From contig NC_092583.1 in NCBI RefSeq assembly GCF_037975245.1, positions 1,507,264 through 1,571,263 of the forward strand: DNA of 64,000 nucleotides, in the 5' to 3' direction. The stretch's first letter is position 1. Each line of letters opens with the position of its first letter. A program made the translations under genes and the position numbers. Shown here piece after piece: positions 50,301 through 58,900 of the stretch. Source of the stretch: Apostichopus japonicus (taxonomy: Eukaryota > Echinodermata > Holothuroidea > Aspidochirotida > Stichopodidae). Under the pieces are notes generated by a model that saw only the letters and a list, made by a program, of their open reading frames with translations, was not told the origin of the DNA and did not search any database.

Positions 50301-52023
50301 TATTGCTGCTGCTATTGCGAGCGAGGAGGGGCGGAGGGGCGGGGCGGAGGGCGGGCGGAAAGACTATAGAATATATATAATCGTAATAATTGTCTCGCGG
50401 GCTTCACATTTTAACATATTCTACCTGAGCACTGGCGGATCCAGGGCCTTTGTTTGGGAGGGGCCAAAGTGGCATTAGAGTGATATGGGGGAGGGGTCTA
50501 AGGGGAGAGGGTGCCCCCCTCCCCTTTTGAAAATTTTCTATTGCTGAATGCCCTCAGATGCAATTTGGTGCGACAAAAGTGTACAATGGTGATGTTAATT
50601 TACTTCTAAAAAAAATGTTTCCTAGGTGTAATTTTCTAAAATATTTATAAAACAAAGTTGGGATCATCTTTCTCAAGAAATTTTATTTCTCATAGGTTAT
50701 AAATTTCTTACAACCAGCCTGTAACTGCAAAATGGTGTTAAACTGTAAATCCTCATGCTCATACATTTACATAGCTCCCAACTCTTGAGAAGGCAAATGC
50801 TGGTCCATGCCACGAATCGCCGTCCTGGGGGAGGGGTATAAGGGGAGGGGGTGTCCCCCTCCCCTATTGAATTTTTTTGGAATCCTGGTGATGCCTACAT
50901 GTAAAATGGTGGCACTTAGAAAGGCTTTTGTCACCCAAAATTTTCTGATAAATATGCATTTTTTTGTGTGTAACATCAATAAATTGAATAGTAGGTGATA
51001 ATTCATTCTTTCCCGTGGCATGAAAATGTTCGCTGCTCGCCCCAGTTCAAAGGTTCAAATGATGCTGTAAAGGAGGTTTTACACTCTATTGTGCTAAATG
51101 CTAAAGAAGTGATGGTTGCTAAGTCAAAATTTGATGCAAATTTGTTTATGTATACTTGACAATTACAATGCGGTTTTTTCGGACGCTTGTGCGGGTCAGC
51201 GGGTTTGGGTGTTAGACTGCGGGTCTAATTCCCGCGAATTGCGGGTCAGTTGGGAGCTCTGCATTTAATTTTAAACCAGAAAACGAAAAGGTTTAGACTA
51301 GTCTACCACTGCTATTCCTCTCGATTTTTTTAATTTCCAATCATATCATTTAGCGGATGTTCGGAACACTTTTTGGCTCACCATTGGGGGGGGGGGGGCC
51401 ATGGCCCCCCTTGGCCCCCCCCCCTTGGATCCGCCAGTGTACCTGAGAAATAGGTGTTAATTTCTCGGTATAAAAAGGGTGTCTCTCTCTCTTCGTATTC
51501 GGGCTTTAGAAAGAAGGACCTACCAGTATGTCATCATGGACTACCTATACTGTGATCCACTTTCAAGTGTAAAGGAAGGTCACATTTCCTCAACCAGACA
51601 TTATGTTACACCGTCAGGTGAAATACATATTCAAGAAAGTTATATAGATATTCAAGTATATACATAGTCATTAAGCGGGTTAAGCTAGTCTTCCAAAAGA
51701 AAGGGTATTAAAAACTACAGCTACTGAAACTCAGACCAATGCAATCTGAACATTTTTATGATTATTTCTGATGTAATTTTATCGCTATATTAGCTTTTAA
51801 CTACCACCGTATATGTAATTTCAGAAAACAAACTTTACCAGGATCTCCATTTGATAAGCGTAAACACTAATATCACTTCACTTTTGATGGGCAAAAGAGG
51901 GGGAAATAAAACGTAAATGAGCTTCGTAAAATATCTTACCATTACTCGGCCAGAGATGACTTGACTATGATGAAAAATGATCAAAACTATCAAAACAGTT
52001 GGCAAATACGAATGGGTAAACAT
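29200..52023 (-). CDS. ADAMTS-like secreted metalloprotease, gene 1 (nearly complete)
   Basis: Nineteen conserved exons were placed by splice site and phase (minus strand, high to low): 52023-51940, 50088-50031, 49812-49526, 47217-47055, 46217-46051, 45779-45690, 43914-43775, 43297-43154, 42500-42372, 41397-41250, 39792-39691, 39583-39377, 38477-38354, 37861-37710, 37201-37084, 36002-35925, 35642-35408, 32770-32566, 32426-32094. TSR copies at 31694-31362 and 30965-30633 and an exon at 29341-29200 follow. All junction phases agree. Domain order is signal peptide, prodomain, reprolysin-type protease, disintegrin-like, TSR, Cys-rich, spacer, TSR array, which defines ADAMTS. It is expected in the extracellular matrix, cleaving proteoglycans, procollagen or similar proteins; the substrate cannot be inferred. 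The subfamily is unclear. The last coding exon is missing. Confidence 0.88.
30183..30387 (-). pseudogene. 5'-truncated TSR exon, probably skipped
   Basis: It codes for CNWIVEPYGPNCLVTCGPG, QTRSVACMNDIGPVADNNC and SFGE, ending at donor GTAAGA in phase 0. It matches the second half of the 333-nt exon type. Its 5' half has been replaced at about 30388 by repeat-unit intron sequence. The only nearby acceptor (CTAAG, then TTGTAAC) would put a TAA in frame after the phase-0 donor at 30633. Skipping it joins ..PFGD to CSTKCGKG of the exon at 29341 in frame. Confidence 0.6.
30388..32470 (-). repeat. Three tandem ~730-bp TSR cassettes in ADAMTS gene 1
   Basis: Near-identical units start close to 30388, 31123 and 31856 (plus coordinates). 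Each contains an intron segment (with TTAACTTCAGTGTACAGATA and TCGATCACTGATCACGATTT) and a 333-nt phase-0 exon coding for about two TSRs: 32426-32094, 31694-31362 and 30965-30633 (CNANCGQG..QTRT, then FGTCSVTCGSGIQTRSVTC). The two left units also hold a 66-nt phase-0 mini-exon, 31838-31773 and 31104-31039, encoding CNTPCGNGV.TR.VTCRINN. Start spacing is 729-732 bp. Introns are nearly as similar as exons, so the copies are recent or homogenised. Confidence 0.9.
32566..32770 (-). CDS. ADAMTS gene 1: first C-terminal TSR exon
   Basis: This 205-nt exon encodes WNESPWSACSATCDGIETRV, VTCIEQENGVQVTVADTVC and GPKPDTTRPCLVGVCAQW. It enters in phase 2 and leaves in phase 0, as does the 205-nt homologue of gene 2 at 57016-56812. 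Confidence 0.85.
33239..34761 (-). mobile_element. L2/CR1-like LINE with long reverse transcriptase frame
   Basis: The frame from 34761 to 33331 (476 codons, uninterrupted) encodes most of a non-LTR reverse transcriptase: NYRPVSNLKFLGKTIERVV, LLDLSAAFDTVDHDVLI, SVPQGSVLGPQLF, YHVYADDTQIYFSF (catalytic YADD), TPILRDLHWLPISYRIIYKI and DRSFRVAAPRLWNTLPYEL. A 3' UTR and an ATTATT tail (plus-strand TAATAATAA at 33239-33258) end it. The endonuclease domain is missing, so it is 5'-truncated, but the intact frame marks it as young. It lies in the intron between spacer and TSR exons of ADAMTS gene 1, in the same orientation as the gene. Confidence 0.9.
34728..34985. repeat. Diverged tandem repeat, unit about 90 bp, three copies
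   Basis: The segment TTGCCAAACAATAGTAGTTA reappears twice as GCTGTTGCCAAACAAAAATA and GATGTTGCTAGGCAATGCAG, at a spacing of 85-100 bp. It overlaps the 5' end of the LINE frame at 34761 and could be its 5' UTR. Confidence 0.5.
35408..38477 (-). CDS. ADAMTS gene 1: cysteine-rich and spacer domain exons
   Basis: Exon 38477-38354 encodes SPDDFRDEQCAATSS and DWTQFFA (the FREEQC block of ADAMTS). Exon 37861-37710 has CNNPCLRSDGQFFTLRPPGV and EDGTSCWDYN. Exon 37201-37084 has TFGCDGLHESGQVFDACRVC and NGDGTSC, the highly conserved end of the Cys-rich domain. Exons 36002-35925 and 35642-35408 carry the spacer, with NIPAGATSILITNHGASQG and [17 protein letters not shown]. The spacer usually decides substrate and matrix binding. 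Gene 2 has the same exons with matching phases. Confidence 0.85.
39377..41397 (-). CDS. ADAMTS gene 1: disintegrin-like domain and central TSR
   Basis: Exon 41397-41250 encodes CMDDVPTGFNPLPTLQLAGQ and YSLNQQCAFMDAG. Exon 39792-39691 gives VECSNLKCRPASNPNVCTS and AEGTQCGANM, matching the two disintegrin-like exons of ADAMTS. Exon 39583-39377 is the central [43 protein letters not shown] and EFRLCN. W..W and CSRTCSGG are the mannosylation and fucosylation positions of TSRs. This exon is 207 nt, as in gene 2. Confidence 0.88.
40130..40690 (+). mobile_element. Decayed L2/CR1-like LINE 3' fragment in an ADAMTS 1 intron
   Basis: On the plus strand, interrupted frames read TPILE, LRIDYKILILVFRAIKTGTP, TYINVLL and GDRSFLNAAPLYGTPS, the C-terminal end of a LINE reverse transcriptase. 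A 3' UTR with AAAGCGCATTGAAC and GGAGCCTGCGCTATATAAGA and a short TTATT tail follow. Several stops and shifts show it is old. Confidence 0.7.
40735..40925 (+). repeat. Dispersed hammerhead-like repeat, copy 2
   Basis: TTTGAAGAAGATCCTGCTAG continues as GATCGAAACGTCAGGCC; upstream lies CTCATTAACCTGTCTGTTTT, and the right part ends CTCTCTAGTGGATAAGCACT followed by TTTATTTTATTATT. It directly follows the LINE fragment, as copy 1 adjoins a LINE at 9060. Confidence 0.55.
42372..46217 (-). CDS. ADAMTS gene 1: metalloprotease catalytic domain exons
   Basis: The domain opens with PPKYLEINLILDVDYASSNT (residues about 222-241) and continues through DHWDNIVILTG and TEDLGLASAFVLSHEIGHTL to LLHDEDEGCQPGFIMGASLS. 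The zinc site HEIGHTLTLLHD is split by the intron between 43154 and 42500 and keeps His373, Glu374, His377 and His383 followed by Asp. The middle Gly of the general HExxHxxGxxHD motif is Thr, as ADAMTS enzymes often vary there. IMGAS supplies the Met-turn. All catalytic residues are present, so the protein is predicted to be active. Confidence 0.85.
43375..43745. repeat. 25-bp minisatellite in an ADAMTS 1 intron
   Basis: About 15 copies of GGATAAAGGTAGAGATCGTG plus GTGGT, with few changes. It lies between the exons 43914-43775 and 43297-43154 of the protease domain. The His/Tyr/Pro-rich frame across it is an artefact. Confidence 0.95.
45385..45590 (+). repeat. Dispersed hammerhead-like repeat, copy 3
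   Basis: It shares CTCATTAACCTGTCTGTATT, the hairpin GATCCTGCTAGGATC, AAACGTCAGGCCAAC and CTCTCTAGTGGATAAGCAGT with copy 2. The left core is damaged (GACAAGAC in place of TTGAAGAA). Confidence 0.55.
47055..52023 (-). CDS. ADAMTS gene 1: signal peptide and prodomain exons
   Basis: Exon 1 encodes a 28-residue signal peptide (LPTVLIVLIIFHHSQVISG core) and ends in phase 0. Exon 2 gives PYLTEDDLKHYVKDPSEVT. Exon 3 gives TRLTFTAFEEDYQLHLIQAP, the usual propeptide strand, then FFHGYVVSHNASDVAISIYD. Exon 4 gives RGIFSSEDGSTVFITPLNQE, then the furin-type site RFKR (residues 171-174), a second basic site YKR (183-185) and Cys194. The propeptide should keep the enzyme latent until proprotein convertase cleavage. 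The start Met was chosen because it opens a clean signal peptide followed directly by a GTAAGA donor. Confidence 0.8.
47321..47690. repeat. Direct duplication of a ~178-bp segment, 192 bp apart
   Basis: 47321-47498 and 47513-47690 are about 95% identical, from TTGACCATATATAGCCC to ACTGGTTGGG. They sit in the intron just 5' of ADAMTS 1 exon 4 (47217-47055). Confidence 0.88.
47900..48320 (+). repeat. Dispersed repeat copy, inverted relative to 53215-53590
   Basis: Shares many blocks with the reverse complement of 53215-53590, including GCTAGTGAGAACTTCTAT, CCCAGGAGCAG, TTATCAATCAGG and GTCAATGGGGC, at roughly 75% identity. No coding domain or clear ends were seen. Confidence 0.7.
50430..51439. 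mobile_element. Non-autonomous hAT-like element, 1010 bp, perfect 8-bp TSD
   Basis: The ends CACTGGCGGATCCAGGG and CCTTGGATCCGCCAGTG are inverted repeats, flanked by TACCTGAG at 50422-50429 and 51440-51447. Long G and C runs lie next to the ends. It has no transposase. It is inserted in the intron between ADAMTS 1 exons 1 and 2. Confidence 0.9.
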
Positions 52024-53214
52024 TGTTAAGCTTATGGACGACTTCTTCTTGGCCGAATTTCTTGTAGCTCGCGACGATGCGGTATAAAAGCAATATAATT
52101 ATTGTAATTGCATAGGTACGTTAATCTTTCAAACGGAAATAAAATATAGCTACTCCGTTTCCCCCAAATGGTTGAACACATATTGAAAATCATTAGACAG
52201 TAAATCCAGGGAGTTATAACAACCCCGTGGTAAATCTGACTTTGTTACCAGTCGGATGAATGAACTCGAATGCAACCATATAAACTAATTATAGAATCGG
52301 TGTATTTATAACGTGCCTCATCGCATTCCTTTTTCTCCCAGTAGAAAGGAGGTCTTATCTGTTCTATCGGTTTGCAGTGTCATTATTCCAGTATTTCATA
52401 TGGGTTTTTATTTTTCGTTTCTACCTTCTACAGTTTCATTGTTGTATAACTTCATTGTTTCATGGTTTCTTTGTTACGCGTGTCTATCCGTTTTTACCTT
52501 CTACAGTTTCATTGTTCAGCATAATTAAGGTTCTGAATTAGATCGTTATCAACTCGGCAACACCTTTCTGACATATTAATAAGAATTATATGAGCGAGTG
52601 AATATTGTTCATATATTGTCACGCTAACTCAGTCCAAATATTCCCTACTGTATACGAGGGACTGGTGGTGGTATGGAAACTAATGCGGCTTGGATGGTTG
52701 TGTGTTATACACGACGAGCCTTATATCTCGCATGCAAAGAATATAACACATATAGATAAACAAGTAAAGAACGAGCGCTGAGTAGATTTCGTAATTTATT
52801 TACTACAATCAGTCACAGTACAGAGAAAAACATCGGCATGAAGCCCTCAATCATCAATAGAAAAACATGCACTTAAATGAAAATGGTCACAAGTAAACGT
52901 GGTCTCAATACCGAAGTAGAGTCCTAAAAACGTTAAGAACAAAAGTATACCAAAGACTAATATAAAAACAGATACAAATATGACCAGAACGGTCGAAGCC
53001 AGGGATACTATTCCGAACCGAACGATTCAGAACGGGAAAACGGGGAAAGTCTCGAGATCTGATTCAGCTGAGCTGGTGAGCAGACGTCACGTGACCTGTA
53101 ATACTTACGTCACTGCCCACGTGGAAAGCATACGTGGCTCAAAAACAGTGACCAATAGCCTGGAGAAATAGAGGGCGACATATATGACGACCAACAGCAT
53201 TACATCATATAGCA

Positions 53215-53590
53215 AACTCCATACAAATTGCCCCATTGACTGGCACACTTAAATGTCAAACTTTAATTAATGTGGTCGCTTAGTCTATATAGAAGTTCTC
53301 ACTAGCCATATAAACCCTACCAGTGACTGGATGGCTGACATGTTGACCATTCATAGCGCCATCAATATCTCCGTATCATGACCTTTAAGACCTATCGCTA
53401 CGAGAGCCTGCATTTTTCGTCACTAGTAAAAAAAAGCCTCTTCATTCTGTAGTAAACAATTTTCATACGCTGCTCCTGGGAGGCCAAAAGTGGTTTAAAA
53501 ATGACCTTAATTGACCCAATTTGTTGATAACATATAAATAGAAAAAGATGTTCTGATTCTGCTTTATGTTACTTACCCTGATTGATAAGG
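53215..53590 (-). repeat. Dispersed repeat copy, inverted relative to 47900-48320
   Basis: Reverse-complement partner of the copy near 48 kb. The pair brackets the 5' part of ADAMTS gene 1 in inverted orientation about 5 kb apart. Confidence 0.7.
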
Positions 53591-53751
53591 AAGATGCCAC
53601 CAAATAGATTTCGTGTTACAGAGATATGTCAAAGGGCACACTGATTTCACTGAACCTCATTCAGACCTTTATATATGTGAATTAATTAAACAAAAAATTC
53701 ATATAGACCTCCTCCAGTCAACATTCAACACGAATGATTACCAAGGAAAAA

Positions 53752-53755
<4 letters not shown>

Positions 53756-53792
<37 letters not shown>

Positions 53793-53857
53793 CCTATATA
53801 TATATAGCCTATATATATAGCCTATATATATAGCCTATATATAGCCTATATATAGCC

Positions 53858-53891
<34 letters not shown>

Positions 53892-53892
53892 C
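53756..53892. repeat. TA-rich minisatellite with AGCCTATATATAT units
   Basis: TA runs broken by regularly spaced AGCC, giving about six units of 12-16 bp. Confidence 0.9.
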
Positions 53893-55061
53893 TACTACTA
53901 CTTTTGATGAATAGAACTGTTGATGAAACGCTCCATGCGTTTTACGACGCCTTTGTTTTTTATGGTTCTGGAAGCTGTGAACGGTTTTATTCTGCAATTG
54001 TTTTTCGATACCGCGGTCCTTGCATTTGGTGCTTGTTCGTTAATGACATGGGATTTGCTTTTAAGCAATATTGCAAATTTTTTTGTGATTTTATCGCTCC
54101 TGACAACAACAACAAAAAAACGCTTAGTTCTTCGTTCAACCATTAAATAACCATAGTAACAATACTTACAGATTGTGGTTCAATAAGCTGAATACACACA
54201 TATAAAACTTCGTTCTTTTCTTTACTACATGGGGGCATGGATTTCAATAGCAGCAAGCGTTTATTAACACACCAGGGATACAGCATTAGGTCTTTGAGCC
54301 TTTGAGTTCACATATTAAGTATACAGTCATGATGAAATTGATAAACTTCTCGATATTTGTTACTTCTGTTACTATAGTATACCATGAAATTTGTAGATTG
54401 AAATTTGGAGGAAAAAAATCGCAGCACTTTACAGAACTTCAGTACTGTGATAAACCTAACGCGAAACATCGGTATAAGAGGTCGAAAATTCGCAAAAATG
54501 AAAAAATAATCGAAACAAGAAAGAATATTCCTTGTGTATGAACCCCAAACTCCACCGGTTTTCTGCCGCCCCCTCCCCCACTATGTGATAGCTTCCTACA
54601 CCACTGCCATATAACGACAGAACGCCATGGCGATGTACAGTAGTGAAACACAAATTAAGTTAACCACAGTCAGGCGAATTAGGGTCTTACTTTGAACTTA
54701 CGATACCACCAATCTGTCCTTATTAATAAAATTGAGGACAAAAACGTCGGATTAAATAGCTCCTCTTCTTACAAAAGGATTTTCTATCGGTTTACAATCT
54801 GCATCTGTACGAAAGAAAGAAACAAGAAAACTAATGTAAGACACGCACACAGCTTTCATATATCTTTTCTTATTCATTACCCTGCAACTGCATATTTTGC
54901 AAAGATTCAATTGGCCACTTCCTGCTGCAATAAGTGCACAATACATAGTATCAGAGCAAGTATATACAAAATGTAATTTACGTATGTGGTAACCTACAGC
55001 ATGATGTAACAACTTGATGAACCCCATTAAAACAAGGCTTTAAATTATTATTATTATTATT

Positions 55062-55332
<271 letters not shown>

Positions 55333-55359
55333 CTTACTATATAAAAATAGCTTACTTAC

Positions 55360-55873
55360 CAAGCAAACATTTGATTGAGATACAGACTTGAGTCTTGTGG
55401 GGCATACTCAGCGGGTCACACTCATTATCGTTAACTGCCTGACTTCCAACGCGACACTCGACCGACCTTTGCTGTTTTCCTTTTCCACACTTTGTTGAAC
55501 ACTAAAAGAATAAAACAGAAACACTTACAGTGGTATTACGTAATATGATCGAATCCAGAGACCGCTGTTTTGTCTTTCCTGTAACTCCTAGCCTATACCT
55601 CTAGTCAGCGTTCGATGATTACGTCGAGTGCCCCCGCCACTCCCCCCCCCCCCCACCCCTTCCAGTTTATTTTATTATTCTGTTATCTTCTTTTCACATA
55701 TACATATACAAACACAGATGTACGGTAGGAATGTAAAGTGTACAAGTACACATGAAAGGGAGTGAAAATAAAATAATCCTTTGTGGTTTTGAGAAGTAGA
55801 TAACCCAAAAGCCCTGTTTAGGAACGAGAAAGACTACAAAAGTATAATAATATTAATAGTAATAGTAATAGTA

Positions 55874-55935
<62 letters not shown>

Positions 55936-58900
55936 TATAATAATAATGATAATAATAATAATAATAATGATAACAGTAATGATAATAATAATAATAACAA
56001 ATACTTGCTCTCAAACAACAGGCTATAAACTAAAGGAGTCAAACGCACACAATACACACACCCACCCACCCACCCACCCACGACCAAAAACAATATCCTT
56101 TAGATCCCTTACCTCTCCAAAGGCCGATCCAATCACCCATCGTGGTGCATCGCAGACCCCTACTGCACAGGGTCTACTGGTTAACGGTTTAGGGTCAGGA
56201 CAGTTGATGTCTGCCACCGTATTGAAGCCATTCTCACACACGACCGATCTGGTCTGTGTCCCAAAACCACATGTCACGGGACAGGGGTTGTACATCCCAA
56301 TTAACCAATCACAATTTCCCACGTTACAACTTCGCATTGACGTAGGTTGGAGAAGGGGATCACAAATGGCGTTGTTAACCACTACATCATTCTGTATACA
56401 TGTAACAAGTCGTGTTTGGCTGCCTATTCCACAATCCACGTCGCACTGTTAAGAAATATGAATTAATATATACAAAAGCGCAAACGAAAAAACGAACGAA
56501 TGAACGTACGAATGAATGTGTAACATATATTTTCGTCTCTTTTTGCAAAATTCATCAAATTTGAGAGTTTCACTGTTCTTGTGACTGGCGTAGGTGGACG
56601 TCGTTCATATGAGGGTCCTAATGCTTTTCTAGGGGCAGGCAGAAGCTATCTGCTTGATAAACAATTTTGTGTGGACATTACTGGGGAGTACACATATATG
56701 TAGGCTACATACAACCTCCGCCGCCCCCACCACTACCTAGGTACGCCGTTGTTTCTTGTTTAACCTTTTTGTCACTTTTATGAATTGAATATAACAGTGA
56801 TAGATAATTACCTGACCGAAAGGGTCAGCGATCCATTGCGCGCAAAGTCCTGCGTTGCAAGCTCTGATTGTGTCTGGTTTAGGGCCAACGGTACTCTCGC
56901 ATGCACTGTCGGCTACTACACTCTGCACCCCGTTTGTGGCTGAGATACAGGTGACCATCCTCGTCTCGGTTCCATCACAAGTGGCAGAACAAGTACTCCA
57001 TTCGCCAACGACCCAACTGGAAAGAAGAAGAAGAAGAAGCACCACTGTTAACAATTATGGGGGTATTGCGATGACTAAAACTCATTGCTTTACCAACATT
57101 GTTGGGAAAAAATTGTTCTGGATAATTAGGTCAAAACCACATCCCCATATTATTTTTGATAGAGAAGGATATATATATTTTCTCCTTCTATTACTTAGTG
57201 ATATTTTGTGATATGCGAACAATGCCATCATGACAATTCCTTATAACATATTTTTGTCATGTGGGGATACAGCAAGGAAGAGGAGGATGTGATCGAGACA
57301 AACAGATTCATTATCTGCTGGTGGTGGTTCCTGAAAACGGCTTAAACCATGCATACATAAAATAAATGATTGTGGCACTTCTTGTACTCTGTAGTTTTAA
57401 ACGTAATCGTAGACGTATGCTATGTCGTTAAGAAACTTGCAAAAGAAAAGAAAAGAAAAGGCTTGACCTGCAAACTTGCAACAGAAATCAAAATATACAG
57501 TTTCAATCGAAACGATTTTAGCATGTAACGTGGTCACTTACGACAGGATCGCCGTTGAAGAATCGTAGTACTCGAATTCGATGGGTGTCGCCAAAGACGA
57601 GGTTAGGAACACTTCAACTGTCAACGGTTCTGGAATGGGACCAGGGCTACGGAACGTCTCCATGACGTTGGTTACCACCTCATGAACGATAACAAAGTTA
57701 CCAACAAACGCACGTTGTGAAGCATCTGGGTTCGGACCATTTCCGCGAAATTTCACCCCACTCGTGCTAGTGATTGCTTATGAGTGAGAAAACAAAATAA
57801 ATGGTGATCACAATTCATTTACTGACTTTGATAAGTAGAAAGTATATTTCGTCGGTGGCGTGCCTCCCACGCCCCGCCCACCCCCCCCCCCAATATAACC
57901 AGCAGCCCACCCCTGTTAATCACTAGGCTATCATGGGAATTATGAATAGATTCGAATCGTCGACGCATTTCAGATGTGTCGTACTCACCACACAGATACC
58001 GCAACTATTTTAAACTCCATTAAAGTGTAACCACTGCTTATAGAAAAAGATTTAACCATGTTTGCTCGTTACTTTTGATTTTGTTTTCGTGATAATGTTT
58101 TTTTTTTATCATTTTGGGATGTTTGTTTCTTAATGATCTACCTCATTAATGTAATCATCGTTGTTAAATGTGATCTCCTAAGTTGAAGTTATTTACTTGC
58201 AGTATAAATATATAAAAGTAATCAGTAGTAAAAAAATTGGATTGGAATTTGTATAAAGTTTGAGTATCAAATGTTTCAGTTCAATTCAAAAGCTACAAGT
58301 AGCTAGTAGAGAGCCAGAGTAAAGTCACTAAATCTTAAAAAGATATCAAACTTCATGTTGACTAAAAGAAAACCAACTGTCATGTTTACGAAGGAACTTT
58401 GTCAATTTCTCAGATTGTACGCAACTTATTTTTGTTCTCAATCTATCGTTGTACCCAAATCTAATTGAGCCTTGAAATAAATTCCTTACGAAGCGAATGT
58501 TTATTTTTTTTCTTTCTCTTCTCTTGGGATACCTACCAATATGGTCCCCACGTAACAAATTGTTGTTAGTGATTCGTATCGATGTTGCTCCTGTTGGAAT
58601 TTCCACAACAAAATTAAAGACTGTAGAGAAAAAAACAAACATAACAAAACTGGAAATTAGAACATCACTCGCATACGAAAGCAAATATCCAATACATAAG
58701 TGTGAACACTGTTGATTTTTCGTTTTGAATTTCGTCTCGTTTTATTTAGGTCTTCAAGATTTTCTTTTGAGAAAGACGACGATTTATCCCGCAATGAAGT
58801 ACTTGATCAATTATAAACGATTCACTTTGTTTGGTTCTATTGCGAGGTGGTTTGGTGTAGTCTTTGATCAAGACGTTCAGTCTATACATAAATAATTGTC

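Noticed and set aside
51180-51260. tRNA-like fold around GCGGGTCTAATTCCCGC
   Set aside because: No GGTTCGAATCC T-arm or acceptor stem; it lies in a transposon.
53898-54150. Possible terminal exon of ADAMTS 2 (acceptor TTGTTGTCAG, phase-compatible short frame ending in TAA)
   Set aside because: The phase fits, but the encoded 40 residues match no known ADAMTS tail and gene 1 has no counterpart.
56584-56750. Possible short hAT-like element (CTGGCGTAGGTGG ... CCTAGGTACGCCG)
   Set aside because: Ends pair poorly and no target duplication is present.
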